DNA from: CAYNQK01 sp964470375
Lineage (GTDB): Bacteria; Spirochaetota; Spirochaetia; Treponematales; JBGSOB01
Reading direction: 5' to 3'
Assembly (NCBI GenBank): GCA_964470375.1
Contig: CAYYCP010000047.1
Span: forward strand, 1-26,793
DNA: 26,793 nt
Shown in pieces: positions 7,816 to 13,879 of this stretch. Each line of letters starts with the position of its first letter. The first letter of the stretch is position 1. The notes under the pieces are model-generated. The model saw nothing but the letters and a program-made list of their open reading frames with translations, ran no database searches and was not told the DNA's origin. A program made the position numbers and the translations under genes.

Positions 7816-8220
7816 TCAGGGGGGCGGAGAAATCGAGAGCGAGGCGAAGATCGATATGAGGACGCTTCCCGCGACCGTGATGGCCAGGCCCCTGTGGATG
7901 AGGGAGGAATCCAGACCCCCCGAGACGCCGTCCATGGCCAGGGACAGGCCCCAGGCCGAGAGGGCCAAACCCCCCGCGAGCCCCGTTCCCTGGATGGCAT
8001 AGAGCCAGACGCCTCCACCCTTCTCCCGCGTGAAGGCCAAGAGCTCCGTCTCCAGGGGCCGGGGCGCCGATTGGACCGATCCGCCGCCGGCCGCCTCATC
8101 GAGAAGGCTGTCCTGGATAGGCGCGTCAGCCGCGAGGGCCGGCGGGGCCGCTTCTTGCGCCGCCCCTGGGATGGCGAGAACGAGGACGAGCGCGGCGAGG
8201 ATGAGCGGCTTCATGGACAT
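7816..8220 (-). CDS. Small exported/membrane protein of unknown function
   Basis: A 134-residue protein beginning MSMKPLILAALVLVLAIPGAAQE, a clear signal peptide with an AxA-type cleavage site. A Pro/Ala/Gly-rich stretch follows to about residue 50. Residues about 70-95 (GVWLYAIQGTGLAGGLALSAWGL) and 108-128 (GLAITVAGSVLISIFASL) are hydrophobic and probably span the membrane. The start at 8220 is supported by GGGGAGG 5 nt upstream. It is convergent with the OmpA gene (14 nt between stops), and its upstream region contains structured repeat copy A. I do not recognise a family. Confidence 0.65.
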   Translation of the reverse strand: MSMKPLILAALVLVLAIPGAAQEAAPPALAADAPIQDSLLDEAAGGGSVQSAPRPLETELLAFTREKGGGVWLYAIQGTGLAGGLALSAWGLSLAMDGVSGGLDSSLIHRGLAITVAGSVLISIFASLSISPPP

Positions 8221-8260
8221 CAGGGCCTCCCCGGGCCTGGATTCTACTACTACCTTCGTT

Positions 8261-8372
8261 GGTGAGTCGACATGCCCGGCATGTCGACTCGGCCTAGGAA
8301 GGCATTAGGTAAAGGGATCCATGGCCACATTCCCTTTGGCCATGTGTCCTTTATCGTGAATCCCTTAATATC
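8261..8372. repeat. Structured intergenic repeat, copy A
   Basis: It aligns without gaps to copy B at 23041-23150 over a 101-nt core (8266-8366 against 23044-23144), about 78% identical by hand count. Structure: hairpin 1 is an 11-bp perfect stem, GAGTCGACATG / CATGTCGACTC (8264-8274, 8280-8290, loop CCCGG). It is followed by the conserved ATTAGGTAAAGGGAT, then an outer stem AAGGGATCCATG / CGTGAATCCCTT (8312-8323, 8355-8366; one mismatch and one wobble) enclosing ATGGCC / GGCCAT (8321-8326, 8338-8343). Between copies the inner stem changes from ATGGCC/GGCCAT to ATGACC/GGTCAT and hairpin 1 swaps a T-A for an A-T pair, so pairing is conserved. It lies between two minus-strand genes. Possible identities: a REP/MITE-like element, a remnant of an IS200/IS605-type element, or a structured RNA. 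Confidence 0.72.
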
Positions 8373-8405
8373 GCGGATCGCTTGCTTTTCCTAGCCCGCC
8401 CGGCC

Positions 8406-9569
8406 CTATTCGGCATCCTCGTCGGTGGCGCCCAGGAAGCGCTGGCCCAGGTAGCGGACGATCTCCAGCATGGTCGCCGGTGTCTTGCCGTCCCCGCGGT
8501 TGGCCATCGCGATGATGGCGTCGCGGCTCTCCGGGAAGAGGACGATGGAGCAGTAGAACATGGTGTTGGAGCCGTCGTGGGCCAGGTAGCTCCGGCCCGC
8601 GTCGTCCTTCCCCGCGCCCCATCCCAGGGCGTAGCCATCCCCCATGGGCTCGGCGATGCGCCTCAGGCTCTCAGCGCTGACGAGGCGCCGGCCATCGGCC
8701 GCCAGGCCCTCCGTGAAATACAATGATACGTACTTCTCCATGTCGATGATGCTCGCGTGGACGGTGCCCGCCGGCCCCAGGGAGGGCGGGTTGTCCGCGT
8801 AGGGCGAATCCGGATCCACCGGCGCGGACGAGTGGCCCCAGGGCGCGGGGATGCCGCCGGCATCGTCCAGCCCCTTTGCGGGCGGCCCGAATCCGGCCGT
8901 CTCCATGCCCAGGGGATCGAAGAGGCGCTCGCGCATGAGCTCCTCCCAGCTCCTCGCGTAGACCTTCTCCAGCATGGCCCCGGCGACGACGTAATTGAAG
9001 TTGGAATAGAGGAAGGCCTTGCCCGGGGCATGGGCGGGCTTCAGTGCCAGGACGGCCGCGGCCATGCGTCCGCGTTCGGCGGAGGCATCCGCATCGGTGC
9101 CGAAGTAACTCAGCCATTCCTTAGTAGGCAAGGCGGCCGGCAGGCCCGACCTGTGGCTGAGGAGGATATCGAGGCTCAGTCTGCGGTATTCATCGCGCAT
9201 GGGGAATTCAGGGCCCAGCGCATCCCCGACGCGGCTGTCCCAGGCCAGCAGCCCCTCGTCCACCGCCATCCCGCACAGGAGGGCCGTCATGGCCTTGGTA
9301 TCGGAACCGATATGGAGGGGATCATCGATGGACAGGCGGGCAGGCTCGCCCTTCTTCCTGAGGCCGAAGGCTTCCCGGTAGACGTTCTCGCCGCCCCTGA
9401 TCACGGAGACAGCCAGCCCGGGCAGGGCGCCCGAATCCACGTAGGCGGCCAGGACCTCTCCGGGGGGAAGGGCGGGATCCCGGAGCCTGGGCTTGGGAGC
9501 CGCAATACAAGCCACGAGGACGAGGCTCAGCGAGAGGAGGGATATGCCGATGATCACGTGCGGTTTCAT
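8406..9569 (-). CDS. Beta-lactamase-family (class C/PBP-like) serine hydrolase lipoprotein
   Basis: A 387-residue lipoprotein. The signal peptide MKPHVIIGISLLSLSLVLVAC ends in the lipobox LVA-C (Cys 21). The serine beta-lactamase/transpeptidase-like (PF00144) motifs are present: S89-D-T-K92 (SxxK, catalytic Ser and Lys), Y188-S-N190 (YxN), the LSHRSGLP block near 137-144, and HDGSN near residue 345 (HxG, in place of KTG). This family includes class C enzymes, D,D-peptidases and esterases; with HxG and a lipid anchor, a cell-wall peptidase or esterase is more likely than a resistance enzyme (inference). The frame is open to TTG 9605, but ATG 9569 gives a proper signal peptide and has TTGCCT-18-TATCCT ending 6 nt before it. 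No Shine-Dalgarno sequence is present. Confidence 0.87.
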   Translation of the reverse strand: MKPHVIIGISLLSLSLVLVACIAAPKPRLRDPALPPGEVLAAYVDSGALPGLAVSVIRGGENVYREAFGLRKKGEPARLSIDDPLHIGSDTKAMTALLCGMAVDEGLLAWDSRVGDALGPEFPMRDEYRRLSLDILLSHRSGLPAALPTKEWLSYFGTDADASAERGRMAAAVLALKPAHAPGKAFLYSNFNYVVAGAMLEKVYARSWEELMRERLFDPLGMETAGFGPPAKGLDDAGGIPAPWGHSSAPVDPDSPYADNPPSLGPAGTVHASIIDMEKYVSLYFTEGLAADGRRLVSAESLRRIAEPMGDGYALGWGAGKDDAGRSYLAHDGSNTMFYCSIVLFPESRDAIIAMANRGDGKTPATMLEIVRYLGQRFLGATDEDAE

Positions 9570-9575
9570 GGTGAT

Positions 9576-9605
9576 AGGATAGCGATTCCGTTTCATCGAA
9601 GGCAA
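9576..9605 (-). promoter_or_regulatory. Promoter of the beta-lactamase-family lipoprotein gene
   Basis: On the minus strand TTGCCT (9600-9605) and TATCCT (9576-9581) are 18 nt apart. The -10 ends 6 nt before ATG 9569, predicting a leaderless transcript. Confidence 0.55.
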
Positions 9606-9629
9606 ATACGCACCCCTGTGCCTACTCTC

Positions 9630-9924
9630 GCGATCATGTCAATCATTTCCCTTAAACGTAAACGCTTCTATAGTAAAGAATCAATTCAGAAGGATGAGTC
9701 GTGCAACCCGGACTCAGATGCAGGGTCGCGCAAGCGACCGCGTCAATCACATACCCTGGACGTAAACGCTTCTATATTTTGGAAATAATTAAGAAGGATG
9801 AGTCGGGCAACCCGGACTCGATGCATAGGTCGCGTAAGCGACCATGTCAAACAATTACCTTGAACGCAAACGCTTCTTGATGTAGGTAGGATTAGAAGTA
9901 TCGGTCGGGCAACCCGGACTCGAA
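9630..9924 (-). repeat. Tandem units carrying the tRNA-Pro 3' end (period 102-104 bp)
   Basis: Downstream of tRNA-Pro on its own strand the trailer is repeated. The tetramer-anchored piece GCAACCC occurs at 9703, 9807 and (in the tRNA itself) 9909. Unit b repeats the last 20 nt of the tRNA region exactly (GTCGGGCAACCCGGACTCGA on the plus strand); unit a has 18 of 20. Each unit, read on the minus strand, has: the tRNA 3' piece, which can refold as GAGT(C)CGGG-TTG-CCCGACTC; CTTCT-N16-19-AGAAGCG; a conserved stretch ending TTGAC(A/G); and a hairpin GGTCGC-N4-GCGACC (9724-9739 and 9828-9843; degenerate in unit a). The layout resembles the tyrT/rtT repeats of E. coli, where each unit also carries the 3' 19 nt of a tRNA gene. 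Tandem phage/island attachment scars are the alternative. Confidence 0.8.
9822..9850 (-). promoter_or_regulatory. Possible promoter inside the repeat unit, with a hairpin spacer
   Basis: On the minus strand TTGACA (9845-9850) is 17 nt from TATGCA (9822-9827), and the spacer is almost exactly the hairpin GGTCGC-N4-GCGACC. The neighbouring unit keeps the arrangement as TTGACG-17-CTGCAT (9718-9746). Transcripts would begin with the tRNA-3'-like hairpin. The -35 is perfect; the -10 is poor. Confidence 0.35.
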
Positions 9925-10014
9925 CCGGGGACCCCAAGTCCCCCAGACTTGTACGCTAACCACCTGCGCTATTGCCCGACCGATACTTCTACAGATCATA
10001 TTATCAAGAAGCGT
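9870..10014 (-). repeat. Long inverted repeat enclosing tRNA-Pro
   Basis: Flanks of the tRNA are perfectly complementary: 9893-9912 pairs with 9972-9991 (20 bp, made of the 7-bp acceptor plus 13 further pairs, including the discriminator base). There is then an 11 x 11 nt internal loop (9882-9892, 9992-10002) and another 12-bp perfect stem, ACGCTTCTTGAT (9870-9881) with ATCAAGAAGCGT (10003-10014). The outer right arm ends exactly where homology to the disrupted tRNA copy begins (10015). Confidence 0.9.
9905..9978 (-). tRNA. tRNA-Pro (anticodon GGG)
   Basis: Full cloverleaf of 74 nt on the minus strand: acceptor CGGGCAA/TTGCCCG with C1 and discriminator A73 as expected for proline; U8-A9; D arm GCGC/GCGT with loop AGGTGGTTA; anticodon stem CAAGT/ACTTG with loop CTGGGGG (U33, anticodon GGG, G37); variable loop GGGTC; T arm CCCGG/CCGGG with loop TTCGAGT. 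CCA is not encoded (CCG follows). The acceptor helix continues as a perfect 13-bp extension in the flanks, so 5' and 3' processing would have to open or cut a long duplex. Confidence 0.93.
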
Positions 10015-10154
10015 ACCGGGGACCCCTCGCCATTCCGAAGGAATGGCGCGTCCCCCAGACGGCCCCAAGCCAAAGGCTTGGGTAGTACGCTAAGCACCTG
10101 CGCGCGCAAGCTATGCTCGCGATTGCCCGCTTCGTCCCTTACCAAGCACCGATA
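10015..10154 (-). pseudogene. tRNA-Pro-like copy interrupted by four small palindromes
   Basis: Segments of the intact tRNA-Pro recur here in order: ACCGATA flank, ATTGCCCG acceptor, GTACGCTAAGCACCTGCGC (D arm, one change), CCCCCAGAC (anticodon loop) and ACCGGGGACCC (T stem 5' strand and variable loop), all given as plus strand. They are separated by inserted palindromes: 10028-10048 (9-bp stem, loop GAA), 10064-10082 (8 bp, loop AAA), 10105-10121 (7 bp, loop TAT; its one non-Watson-Crick pair is G-U on the minus strand) and about 10129-10147 (imperfect, GCTT/AAGC ends). The T loop and 3' acceptor strand are missing. It cannot make a normal tRNA; it lies in the predicted leader of the real tRNA-Pro. 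Confidence 0.8.
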
Positions 10155-10195
10155 GAAATGAAAATGCCGGGGGAAAGGCCCCGCCAGGCCCGAAA

Positions 10196-10225
10196 AATCT
10201 AGCATGAAGGCCGGATGCCTGTCAA
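10196..10225 (-). promoter_or_regulatory. Promoter of the tRNA-Pro locus
   Basis: On the minus strand a perfect TTGACA (10220-10225) is followed after 18 nt by TAGATT (10196-10201). Transcription would start near 10189 and run through the disrupted copy, tRNA-Pro and the tandem units. It lies just downstream of the ksgA stop. Confidence 0.6.
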
Positions 10226-10243
10226 TGAAAGGATGGCGGGCAC

Positions 10244-11104
10244 TCAGGGCGCTCTCGACTCCTCCTGGAGGGCGTCGGAGATGGCCGCGATGCGCTCTGG
10301 GGGGAGAGTCTCGGCGCGGAGCCCGGGATCGACGCCGGCATGGGCGAGGGCTCGATGGATAGCATCCTCGGACCAGCCTGCCCCTCGCAGATTGTTATGG
10401 ATAGTCTTGCGACGGGAGGCGAAGAGGGTCCGCAAGAGTTCCAGGTAGGCTTGGCGGTCGTGGATCGCCGGGCTGTCCTGACGGGGCCGGATCAGAACGA
10501 CACTGCTCGTCACGCCGGGGGTGGGCCAGAAGCAGGCCGGTGGGAGGTCGAAAGACCGTTCGATCATGTAGAAGGACTGGCAGAGGATGGAGAAGGAGCT
10601 ATAGGCGGCTGTACCTACCTTGGCGCGCATGCGTTCGGCGCACTCGCGCTGGACGGTGAAGACCATGCGAGCGGGGTAGAAGGCCCTGGTGGCGAAATCC
10701 GCCATGAAGGCATTGGCCGCGTTGTAGGGCAGGTTGCCGCAGACTATGTCCGGCATGCCGCTCTCCTCCAGGGCCCCCCTCCAGGTCTTGAGAAAGTCCC
10801 CGGGCCGGATAACCAGCCGGCCTTGTCCGCCGAAGGTCGATTCGAGGGCTTGGATGAAGCCGCGATCGATCTCGAAGGCGATAACGGCCGCCCCGGCCTC
10901 CAGGAGGCCTGAGGTCAGGGCCCCCAGGCCCGGGCCGATCTCCCAGACGCGCATCCCCGGAGCCGCCCCGATCAAGCCCAGGATCCGCATGCGGGCTTCC
11001 CGACTCACTAGAAAGTTTTGGCCGAATCGTTTGCTCATGGCCAGGCCACGGCCTTCCAGGTAGGCCTTGAGGGCCTTGGGGGAGTCGTAATCCGGGATAT
11101 CCAT
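10244..11104 (-). CDS. ksgA: 16S rRNA (adenine(1518)-N6/adenine(1519)-N6)-dimethyltransferase
   Basis: A 286-residue cytoplasmic SAM-dependent methyltransferase that dimethylates two adjacent adenines in the 3' terminal helix of 16S rRNA. Motifs: KRFGQNFLVS near residue 29-38 (family N-terminus), EIGPGLGALTSGLLEAG (SAM motif I), VIAFEIDRGF (motif II), GNLPYNAANAFM (NLPY catalytic motif IV), and CFWPTPGVTSSVVLI followed by LLRTLFASRRKTIHNNL (C-terminal RNA-binding part). Length is normal. ATG 11104 is chosen because homology-like sequence begins at about residue 16; no strong Shine-Dalgarno sequence precedes it. It is the last gene of a minus-strand run and is overlapped for 505 nt by the unusually extended comEC frame. 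Confidence 0.93.
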   Translation of the reverse strand: MDIPDYDSPKALKAYLEGRGLAMSKRFGQNFLVSREARMRILGLIGAAPGMRVWEIGPGLGALTSGLLEAGAAVIAFEIDRGFIQALESTFGGQGRLVIRPGDFLKTWRGALEESGMPDIVCGNLPYNAANAFMADFATRAFYPARMVFTVQRECAERMRAKVGTAAYSSFSILCQSFYMIERSFDLPPACFWPTPGVTSSVVLIRPRQDSPAIHDRQAYLELLRTLFASRRKTIHNNLRGAGWSEDAIHRALAHAGVDPGLRAETLPPERIAAISDALQEESRAP

Positions 11105-12491
11105 TGCGCCGCCAAGCATACAGGAGGAGGAGAAGGGCGACAAGGACGAGGGCTGCCGCCATCCTGGGCGGGCCCTCTTCAAGTTGGAGGGATGGTATAC
11201 AGGCTCCTGCGCCCACGATGGCCCGGAGGGCCAGGTAGGGCAGCTCCATGGCCCTGCCCAGGGCGGATGTCAGTGCCGGGCAGGGGATGAGGGCGCATAA
11301 TGGCGTGAAGGCGCAGCCGCCCCACATGATGAGGGTGACCAGGGGGCCGGCCAGGGTGGACACGGGGATGGCGGCCGGGGTCACGGATCCGAAGAGGGCG
11401 GCGCTGACGGGGGCCGAGGCGGCAGCGGCCGAGAGGGAGACTCCCAGGGCGGAAGCCGCGCTGGGGGGTAGCCAGCGGCTGAGCCAGCGGCCGATGCGCT
11501 CGCTCAGCGCGAGGATGCCGGCGGTGGCGGCGTAGGAGAGCTGGAAGGATGTTTGGCCGACGCTCATGGGCTGGAAGGCCATAGCGACCAGGATGGTGAT
11601 GCCTAAGATGTCCGTGCCTTTGAGGGGCCGGCCGGCGAACCAGGCGGCGCAGAAGATTCCGTAGGAAAGGACGGACCGCAGCATGGACGCCTGCATACCG
11701 GTCACGGCCAGATAGGCGGCCGCCACTATGGCGCTGATGACGAGGGCGGCCTTCTTGCCGAGTAGGGGCGAGGCCAGGAGGGCCAGAAGTGAAACCAGGA
11801 TGCCCACGTGCTGTCCTGAGAGGGCCAGGATGTGGAGGCAGCCGGATTTTTTAAAGGCCTCGGCATCGCCTGCGGAGAGGAAGGAGCGGTCGCCGGTCAT
11901 GAGGGCCGTCAGGAAGCCTGAGCCGCTGAAGGGGATGGAGGCGACCGCGTCCCTGAAGGCCCGGCGCGCCTTGGCCAGGGCCGCAGTCACGGGGCCGGAG
12001 AAGGTCAGGACTTCTATGTCCCGCGGGTCGATATAAGCGAAGTCGCCTTCGAGGGGAGGCGGAACGTGGATGCGCAGGATCTGGCCGGCCGACAAGCTGA
12101 GAGGGTCGATGCCCCGATCGGCCTCAGGGACGAAGGCGCTGAAATGGATGTGCGCACCGGCCTCAAGCCCATTCTCGCCGTAGATCCTGTCCGCATCCAG
12201 GCTGAGAACGGCCCCTCCCCCCGAGGCTGGCGAGGGGGCCGATGTCATGACGGCTCGCAGGCCTCTGATCATTGCGGCCGGGGCGCCCAGCCAGGGACCG
12301 GCTGAGGAAAACCGTACATTATTGCCTATAGCCGCAATGGCGGCTCCGAGACCCAGTGCAGCTAGGATCCGTCCCAGCCGAAGGCTGGGGATCCAGCGGG
12401 GATTCACAAAATATGGGATGAAGCGTGGGTGCATGTGGATAGCGGCGATGTCATGCGAGGCGGGGCTGAAGGCGGCGCTAAAGGACCCCAA
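10599..12491 (-). CDS. comEC: ComEC/Rec2-type competence membrane protein; both gene ends abnormal
   Basis: The central part is a ComEC channel domain: GSGFLTALMTGDRSFLSAGDAEAFKKSGCLHILALSGQHVGILVSLL is the family signature (short excerpt GCLHILALSGQHVG), followed by about eight hydrophobic helices ending near LVLVALLLLLYAWRR. An N-terminal beta-rich segment (about residues 85-170) precedes it. The metallo-beta-lactamase-like domain of long ComEC proteins is absent. Two oddities: the frame upstream of TTG 12491 is open and encodes hydrophobic, ComEC-like sequence (back to about 12640) but has no ATG/GTG/TTG, so the annotated start is only the first usable one; and after YAWRRNG (near 11100) there is no stop, so the frame runs 505 nt through ksgA out of phase. 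The last ~168 residues are therefore not real ComEC sequence. Frameshifts or assembly errors at one or both ends are likely. Confidence 0.72.
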   Translation of the reverse strand: MGSFSAAFSPASHDIAAIHMHPRFIPYFVNPRWIPSLRLGRILAALGLGAAIAAIGNNVRFSSAGPWLGAPAAMIRGLRAVMTSAPSPASGGGAVLSLDADRIYGENGLEAGAHIHFSAFVPEADRGIDPLSLSAGQILRIHVPPPLEGDFAYIDPRDIEVLTFSGPVTAALAKARRAFRDAVASIPFSGSGFLTALMTGDRSFLSAGDAEAFKKSGCLHILALSGQHVGILVSLLALLASPLLGKKAALVISAIVAAAYLAVTGMQASMLRSVLSYGIFCAAWFAGRPLKGTDILGITILVAMAFQPMSVGQTSFQLSYAATAGILALSERIGRWLSRWLPPSAASALGVSLSAAAASAPVSAALFGSVTPAAIPVSTLAGPLVTLIMWGGCAFTPLCALIPCPALTSALGRAMELPYLALRAIVGAGACIPSLQLEEGPPRMAAALVLVALLLLLYAWRRNGYPGLRLPQGPQGLPGRPWPGHEQTIRPKLSSESGSPHADPGLDRGGSGDARLGDRPGPGGPDLRPPGGRGGRYRLRDRSRLHPSPRIDLRRTRPAGYPARGLSQDLEGGPGGERHAGHSLRQPALQRGQCLHGGFRHQGLLPRSHGLHRPARVRRTHARQGRYSRL

Positions 12492-12691
12492 GCCGGCGAG
12501 GGCTGAGCCGAGGCTCCAGACCGCCAGGGCTAGGATGAGGCGGGCTGGGCAGGATATCCACGTGCCGGCCAGGGGCGGTAGGTAAGCGCTGGCCGCAGCC
12601 GCAAGGCCGGCCAGGGCCGGACTGCCCAGGACGAGGGCGCCCGGCCTCGGCTGAGGCGGAACCCTCGGACCGGGCGGCGGGTCGGCGGGGC

Positions 12692-13879
12692 CTAGAGCCT
12701 GAGCTTCTTCAACGCCTCCCGGGCGGCGCTCTTGATCGATTCCGGGTAATCCAGGTAACTCACGAAGAGGAGATGGTCGAAGGCTACCATATCCCCGAGG
12801 TCGCCTAGGTTCCGGATGACGGCCAGGACGAAGTCCTCGTCCGGCTTGGCGCCCGCATCCCTCTCCGCGTTGAGAAGCTGAAGCTGGAGGGTGAGGGTCT
12901 GGGCGGCCTCGCTGGTGCGCACGGCACCCAGGAGGGCGATGGATTCCAGCAGGGCGGCCTTGGTACCGATGCCGCGCCCGTACTCGGAGCTGGCAAGGTT
13001 GAAGGCTCGTATGGCCAGTGCCGAGGCCCGGCTCCAGTTCCGCTGTGTCAGTTCGCGGATGGAACGCGCGCGGATATCGCGGATTATTTGCATGTCGACC
13101 GAGTTGGTGCTGACGTAGCTCAGGGACATGTCCAGCGCGGATTCCGCCACCTCCGCCTTCTCGGCCTCCGAGAAGCCGCTGTTCTCCATGGCGGCCTTCA
13201 GCGCCGCCATGCGCTCTATCGAGGAATTCTTGCGGATTACTTCAATCAGGTAACCCTTATAATCGCCCTGTAGGGCGGCCATGGCGTCCAGGGCGGCCCG
13301 GGTGATGGAGTCGGAATAGCCCGCGGCGTAGGTGTCGAACAGCACCGAATAGGATGTGGCGCTGCCCAGCCTGCCTAGGGCCCGCACGCATGCTTCAAGC
13401 TGCTGGAAGTCCGGATCGACCCCGGCCTGGCGAACCGAATTCTGGTTGTAGAGGAAGGTGTTCAGGTTCAACACGGCCTGGCTGTTGCCGGCGGCTAGAT
13501 CGCCCATGGCCTCGATGATGGGGATTCTGACGTAGGGCTCCTTGAAGATCTGGAAAAGGCTCCACAGGTCCGGCAGGGCCTCAACGTAGCCCTCGCGGCG
13601 GATGCCTTGGACGGAGATGGCCGCCACATCGCGCAGCTGGACATCGGATTGCAGGTACTGGGCGTTTTCCAGGGTGAAGCGGACGCCCATGTGGAACAGC
13701 GGGCCCATGCCGGCTTTCTCGTATCGGCCGGCCTCCTTGAGCACATCGATCTTGATGGCCAGCGAGGAGCGAATGAAATTGCGTATGTAGCTGCGAACGA
13801 GCTCGCCTTCCTGCTGGGCGGACAGGACGGCCGCGCAGGCCAAAGCCGCCGCCGCGATTATCCTTTTCTCAGGCTTCAT
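12692..13879 (-). CDS. Exported HEAT-repeat protein
   Basis: A 395-residue protein with a signal peptide (MKPEKRIIAAAALACAAVLS, cleavage near SAQQ) and a body built from alpha-helical pairs typical of HEAT repeats, for example VRIPIIEAMGDLAAGNSQAVLNL, LEACVRALGRLGSATSYSVLF, TRAALDAMAALQGDY and VLAVIRNLGDLGDMVAFDHL; it ends SIKSAAREALKKLRL. It is probably a periplasmic scaffold or binding protein; no enzyme motif is seen. The start ATG 13879 overlaps the PilZ stop (ATGA), and GAGGAG lies 5 nt upstream, so it is translationally coupled to the PilZ protein. The same PilZ-HEAT pairing is, to my knowledge, common in treponemes, which suggests a functional link. Confidence 0.82.
   Translation of the reverse strand: MKPEKRIIAAAALACAAVLSAQQEGELVRSYIRNFIRSSLAIKIDVLKEAGRYEKAGMGPLFHMGVRFTLENAQYLQSDVQLRDVAAISVQGIRREGYVEALPDLWSLFQIFKEPYVRIPIIEAMGDLAAGNSQAVLNLNTFLYNQNSVRQAGVDPDFQQLEACVRALGRLGSATSYSVLFDTYAAGYSDSITRAALDAMAALQGDYKGYLIEVIRKNSSIERMAALKAAMENSGFSEAEKAEVAESALDMSLSYVSTNSVDMQIIRDIRARSIRELTQRNWSRASALAIRAFNLASSEYGRGIGTKAALLESIALLGAVRTSEAAQTLTLQLQLLNAERDAGAKPDEDFVLAVIRNLGDLGDMVAFDHLLFVSYLDYPESIKSAAREALKKLRL

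Noticed and set aside
8264..8290. Hairpin 1 of repeat copy A as an intrinsic terminator
   Set aside because: The 11-bp stem is strong but there is no T-run on either strand, and the hairpin is shared with copy B, where it lies just after a promoter.
8757..9788. 343-codon plus-strand open frame covering the beta-lactamase-family gene and the repeat array
   Set aside because: It runs antisense to clear SxxK, YxN and HxG motifs and into non-coding repeats; no family resemblance.
9630..9924. CRISPR array
   Set aside because: There are only two to three units, of about 104 bp, homologous over most of their length and containing tRNA sequence; there is no spacer/repeat alternation.
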